A DNA stretch of 45,005 bases from Saccharopolyspora aridisoli (lineage in GTDB: Bacteria; Actinomycetota; Actinomycetes; Mycobacteriales; Pseudonocardiaceae), in contig NZ_SMKV01000042.1 in NCBI RefSeq assembly GCF_004348445.1, forward strand, positions 1 through 45,005, written 5' to 3'. Of the stretch, positions 41,893-45,005 are shown in pieces. Under the pieces are notes generated by a model that saw only the letters and a program-made list of their open reading frames with translations, had not been told where the DNA came from and did no database searches. The first letter of the stretch is position 1. Each line of letters begins with the position of its first letter. The position numbers and the translations under genes were made by a program.

Positions 41893-43029
41893 ATGTTCCG
41901 CATCGTCGTCGCGCCGAGCGGCTTCAAGGAATGCCTGGACGCCGAGCAGGTCGCCGACGCCATCCAGGCAGGCATCCGGCGGGTCATCCCCGGGAGCGTG
42001 GTCGACACCGTGCCGCTGATCGACGGCGGTGAGGGCTCGGCCCGGCTGCTCGCCCGCGCGACCGGCGGCACGCTCGTGCCGGTGACCGTCACCGGTCCGG
42101 TCGGCGATCCGGTCGCGGCCCACTTCGCGCTGCTCGACGACGACACCGCGTTCGTCGAGATGGCCGCCGCGGCGGGCTTATCGCTGGTCCCGCCAAGCGG
42201 ACGCGATCCCGGCCGCACCACGAGCCGGGGCGTCGGCGAGCTGATCCGCGCGGCGCTGGACACCGGTGCGCGGCGCATCGTCGTCGGCTGCGGCGACTCG
42301 GGCACCTGCGACGGCGGCGCCGGGGCGCTGCAGGCCCTGGGCGTGCGGATCACCGACGAAGCCGGCCGGGAAATCGGGCCCGGTGGCGCTGAGCTGCTGC
42401 GCGCCCACCGCGTCGAGGCCTCCGTCCTCGACCCTCGGCTGTCCGAAGTGGACATGACGGTCGCGGTCAACCCGCGCAACGCGCTGTGCGGTCCGGACGG
42501 GGTGGCCCGCCGCTACGGCCCGCAGAAGGGCGCTTCGGCGCAGGACGTAGAGCTGCTGTCCTCGGCGATGTCGAACTGGGCGCGGCTGCTGGACCCCGAC
42601 CTTGCCGAGCTGCCCGGCGCCGGGGCTTCGGGCGGACTGGCCGCCGGACTTGCCGGAGTCCTCGGAGCGCGCCTGGAATCGCGCTTCGACATGTTCCTGA
42701 CCAGCGCCGACCTTGAGCAGCGGCTGCGCACCGCCGATCTCGTGATCACCGCCGAGGGCGCCATCGACGCGTCAACCGCGCTCGGCAAGATCCCCACCGA
42801 GGTCGCGCGCCGCGCCAAGCGGCACGGCAAACCGGTCATCGCGCTGTGCGGCACCATCGGGCCGGGCGCCGACACCAGCTACGAGCACGGGATCGACGCC
42901 ATCACTGGAATCCTCACCGGACCGGTGGCGCTGCCCGACGCCATCACCCGAGCACCGGCGCTCATCACCGACGCGACCGCCCGAACCCTGCGGATGCTGC
43001 TGCTCGGAACCACCCTCCCGGCCGCGTGA
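41893..43029 (+). CDS. Glycerate kinase
   Basis: A 378-residue glycerate kinase of the GarK/GlxK type, phosphorylating D-glycerate. Motifs: VVAPSGFKECLDAEQVADAI, IDGGEGSARLL, PSGRDPGRTTSRGVGELIRA, GCGDSGTCDGGAGALQALG and TAEGAIDASTALGKIPTEVA. It starts at ATG 41893 after GGAGGAAAG, 18 bases after the permease stop. The pair forms a small glycerate-use operon. It ends 2 bases before the convergent glutamyltransferase stop. Confidence 0.95.
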   Translation: MFRIVVAPSGFKECLDAEQVADAIQAGIRRVIPGSVVDTVPLIDGGEGSARLLARATGGTLVPVTVTGPVGDPVAAHFALLDDDTAFVEMAAAAGLSLVPPSGRDPGRTTSRGVGELIRAALDTGARRIVVGCGDSGTCDGGAGALQALGVRITDEAGREIGPGGAELLRAHRVEASVLDPRLSEVDMTVAVNPRNALCGPDGVARRYGPQKGASAQDVELLSSAMSNWARLLDPDLAELPGAGASGGLAAGLAGVLGARLESRFDMFLTSADLEQRLRTADLVITAEGAIDASTALGKIPTEVARRAKRHGKPVIALCGTIGPGADTSYEHGIDAITGILTGPVALPDAITRAPALITDATARTLRMLLLGTTLPAA

Positions 43030-43031
43030 GC

Positions 43032-44834
43032 TCAGCGGCCCGCCGCGTACCCCTGGGCACCGCGCGGGTTGGCGGCGGCCTTGAGCAGGCCCGACTCCGG
43101 ATCCCTGGACACCGCCGAGAGGCGACCGAGGGACCACGGGCCGTTGTCCCTCACCAGGTGCCCCCGGGAGCCCAGCGCGGCGATGGTGTCGGCGCCGAGG
43201 CGGGATTCCACCGCCACAGCACCGGGCTCCCACTCGCGCGGGTAGAACGAGCGAGGGAACGCGGTGCTGTGCCAGGCGGGTGCGTCGATGGCGGCCTGCA
43301 GGTCGAGCCCGCCGTGGACGTGGGCCAGCCAGAAGCACAACTGCCACTGGTCCTGCTGATCCCCACCGGGGGTCCCGAAGGCCAGCGCCGCAACGCCGCC
43401 GCGCAGCGCCAGCGACGGGCTCAACGTGATGCGCGGGCGCTTGCCCGGCACCAGCGAGTTCGGCAGTCCCTCTTCCAACCAGAACATCTGGGCGCGGCTG
43501 CCCAAGCAGAACCCGAGTTCGGGGATCGTCGGCGAGGACTGCAACCACCCGCCGGAAGGGGTCGCCGAGATCATGTTGCCCCAGCGGTCCACGACGTCGA
43601 TGTGCACCGTGTCACCCCGGCTCTCCCCGTTGGGCAGCACGGTCGGCTCGCCGATGCCGACACCGCTCGGATCCGACGGCCCGCCCACACCGCGGCTCTC
43701 GGCGACGAACGCCGGCAACCCGGGCGCGCGTCCACCGGGCGAGCCGGGCCGCAGGTCCAGCGACGCGGTCGCGCCGATCAGGCCCCGGCGCTGCGCGGAG
43801 TACTCGTCGGAGACGAGGTCGGCGAGCACGCCGGGGTCGGCCGAGTCGCCGTACCACGCCTCGCGGTCGGCGAACGCGAGCTTGGTGGCCTCCACCGCCG
43901 CGTGCACCACGTCGACCGGCGGAACACCGTCCACGTAGGACACCGGCAGACCTTCCAGCAGCTTCAGCTGCTGGGCGAGCGCGGGTCCCTGCGACCAGAT
44001 GCCGAACTTCGCCAGCGTCCACCCGCCCGGCAGGTCGACCGTCAGCGGCTGCTCGTAGGTCGTCTCGAACTCCGCCATGTCCTGCGCGGTGAGCACGCCC
44101 GCGTGATCGCGGCCCGAGTTGTCCCGGTGCCTGATCCGCGCGAAGTCCTCCACGGCTTCGGCCACGAACCCCTGCGACCACGCCCGGCGAGCGGCCTCGA
44201 TCTGCGCCTCCCGGCCGGTCACCGACTCGGCCTCGGACAGCAGCCGCTCCCAGGTGTCGGCGAGCACGGGATTGCGCACCACAGACCCCGGTTCCGGGAC
44301 CGAGCCGTCCGCGTTGAGCCAGCGCTCCGCCGAGGTCGGCCAGTGCTGCCGGAACATGTCGGCGACCAGGCCGATGGTGTCGCTGATGCGCGGCACGATC
44401 GGACATCCGCCGCGCGCGTAGCCGATCGCGTAGGTCAGCACCTCGCGCAGCGTCTTCGTGCCGTGGTCGCGCAGCAGCGTCAGCCAGCCGTCCCAAGCGC
44501 CGGGCACCGTGGCGGCCAGCAGTCCCGTGCCCGGGATCAGGTCGAGGCCGAGTTCGTCGCGGTAGTGCTCGATCGTCGCCGCGGCCGGCGCCGGTCCCTG
44601 CCCGCACAGCGCGCGCGGTCGCGGGTCGGCGGCGGTGGCGAACAGCGCCGGGACCTCACCGCCCGGCCCGTTGAGATGTGGTTCGACGACCTGGAGCACG
44701 AATCCGGCCGCCACCGCGGCGTCGAAGGCGTTCCCGTCGTCCTCCAGCACCGCCATCCCCGCTGCCGAGGCGAGCCAGTGCGTCGAGGCGACCATCCCAT
44801 GGGTACCGGCGAGCTCCGGGCGAGTCGTGAACAC
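43032..44834 (-). CDS. Gamma-glutamyltransferase-family enzyme, cytosolic type
   Basis: A 600-residue Ntn-hydrolase. N-terminal AVLEDDGNAFDAAVAAGFVL and VEPHLNGPGGEVPALF match GGT-family substrate-binding regions. The self-cleavage Thr is expected in GDTVHIDVVDRWGNMISATP, with PSGGWLQSS and IPELGFCLGSRAQMF following. There is no signal peptide, unlike periplasmic GGT, so it may act inside the cell on a glutathione-like compound or mycothiol adduct, or be an HpxW-like oxamate/amide hydrolase. Substrate not decided by sequence. GTG 44834 has GGTGGA upstream. Confidence 0.9.
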   Translation of the reverse strand: MFTTRPELAGTHGMVASTHWLASAAGMAVLEDDGNAFDAAVAAGFVLQVVEPHLNGPGGEVPALFATAADPRPRALCGQGPAPAAATIEHYRDELGLDLIPGTGLLAATVPGAWDGWLTLLRDHGTKTLREVLTYAIGYARGGCPIVPRISDTIGLVADMFRQHWPTSAERWLNADGSVPEPGSVVRNPVLADTWERLLSEAESVTGREAQIEAARRAWSQGFVAEAVEDFARIRHRDNSGRDHAGVLTAQDMAEFETTYEQPLTVDLPGGWTLAKFGIWSQGPALAQQLKLLEGLPVSYVDGVPPVDVVHAAVEATKLAFADREAWYGDSADPGVLADLVSDEYSAQRRGLIGATASLDLRPGSPGGRAPGLPAFVAESRGVGGPSDPSGVGIGEPTVLPNGESRGDTVHIDVVDRWGNMISATPSGGWLQSSPTIPELGFCLGSRAQMFWLEEGLPNSLVPGKRPRITLSPSLALRGGVAALAFGTPGGDQQDQWQLCFWLAHVHGGLDLQAAIDAPAWHSTAFPRSFYPREWEPGAVAVESRLGADTIAALGSRGHLVRDNGPWSLGRLSAVSRDPESGLLKAAANPRGAQGYAAGR

Positions 44835-45005
44835 CCGTCCACCCTAGATCTCCAACACCCCCATGCCGAGGGCTCGACCCCACACCTCGCGCACCCTCGC
44901 CCCACCGCTGGTCGACGAGGGTGACCGATCACGGCGGAAAGCCGGGTGCGGGTGGCGGCGGTGATCGGGCCACCCCGGGAAGACGGTGGGGACGGGGTTC
45001 GGGGA

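Noticed and set aside
1..45005. Search for CRISPR arrays, transposases, phage genes, toxin-antitoxin or defence systems
   Set aside because: None seen; gene content and codon use are uniform throughout and typical of an actinobacterial core region.

Overview
The window is high-GC, gene-dense actinobacterial chromosome. I infer the order Pseudonocardiales, probably a Saccharopolyspora-like organism. Grounds: a GC-rich third codon position, many GTG and TTG starts, an Rv3235-family gene, a SigE-type sigma factor, a fused CydDC, IdeR/DtxR iron boxes and an F420/PPOX-type oxidoreductase. The genus is inferred from gene style, not from a marker gene. I see no phage, insertion sequence, CRISPR array, restriction system or secondary-metabolite cluster. 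The region is mostly core and housekeeping DNA.

Layout. 0.1-1.0 kb: a short HAD-like hydrolase (-) and an Rv3235-family gene (+). 1.0-8.0 kb (-): cydA-cydB-cydDC (cytochrome bd oxidase and its assembly exporter), with a GAF histidine kinase translationally coupled at the end. 8.2-10.9 kb (-): an unrecognised 296-residue protein, fumarylacetoacetase and an IclR regulator, a homogentisate/tyrosine-catabolism unit. 11.2-15.6 kb: a DUF2470 gene behind an IdeR box, a small unknown gene, a CPBP membrane protease, arginine deiminase, and a ferritin with three tandem IdeR-like boxes. 15.7-16.7 kb (-): a SigE-family sigma factor and a coupled membrane protein. 17.0-20.1 kb (-): DUF5926/SEC-C protein, glycerophosphodiesterase, DUF4328 membrane protein, rhodanese.

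20.3-28.4 kb (-): a monocarboxylate-uptake block. It holds two sodium:solute symporters, a DUF485 partner, a small membrane protein, a LytTR response regulator and a LytS-like kinase; sppA sits between the kinase and regulator genes. 28.5-29.9 kb (-): an Fpg/Nei glycosylase and a membrane protein. 30.1-30.7 kb (+): a PPOX protein and tRNA-Gly(GCC) with a strong terminator. 30.8-32.9 kb (-): msrA and an acyltransferase. 33.1-34.4 kb (+): a glutamine-rich one-TM protein. 34.5-37.7 kb (-): a 1073-residue methyltransferase/GT2/GT4 fusion. 37.8-40.2 kb (+): a small acidic-tailed protein, a histidine kinase and an OmpR-type regulator. 40.2-43.0 kb (+): a structured intergenic region with DnaA-box-like repeats, an SLC13 permease and glycerate kinase. 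43.0-44.8 kb (-): a gamma-glutamyltransferase-family enzyme.

The most interesting signals are non-coding: (1) an iron circuit in which one IdeR box overlaps the promoter/leader of the DUF2470 gene (repressor-like) while three phased boxes lie upstream of ferritin (activator-like); (2) two clusters of DnaA-box-like sequences built into inverted repeats far from any visible oriC gene; (3) two copies of a ~165-bp intergenic repeat, each just downstream of a stop codon. I found no convincing new multi-gene system. The best candidates for unknown protein biology are the FAH-coupled unknown gene and the acidic-tailed protein ahead of the kinase/regulator pair.
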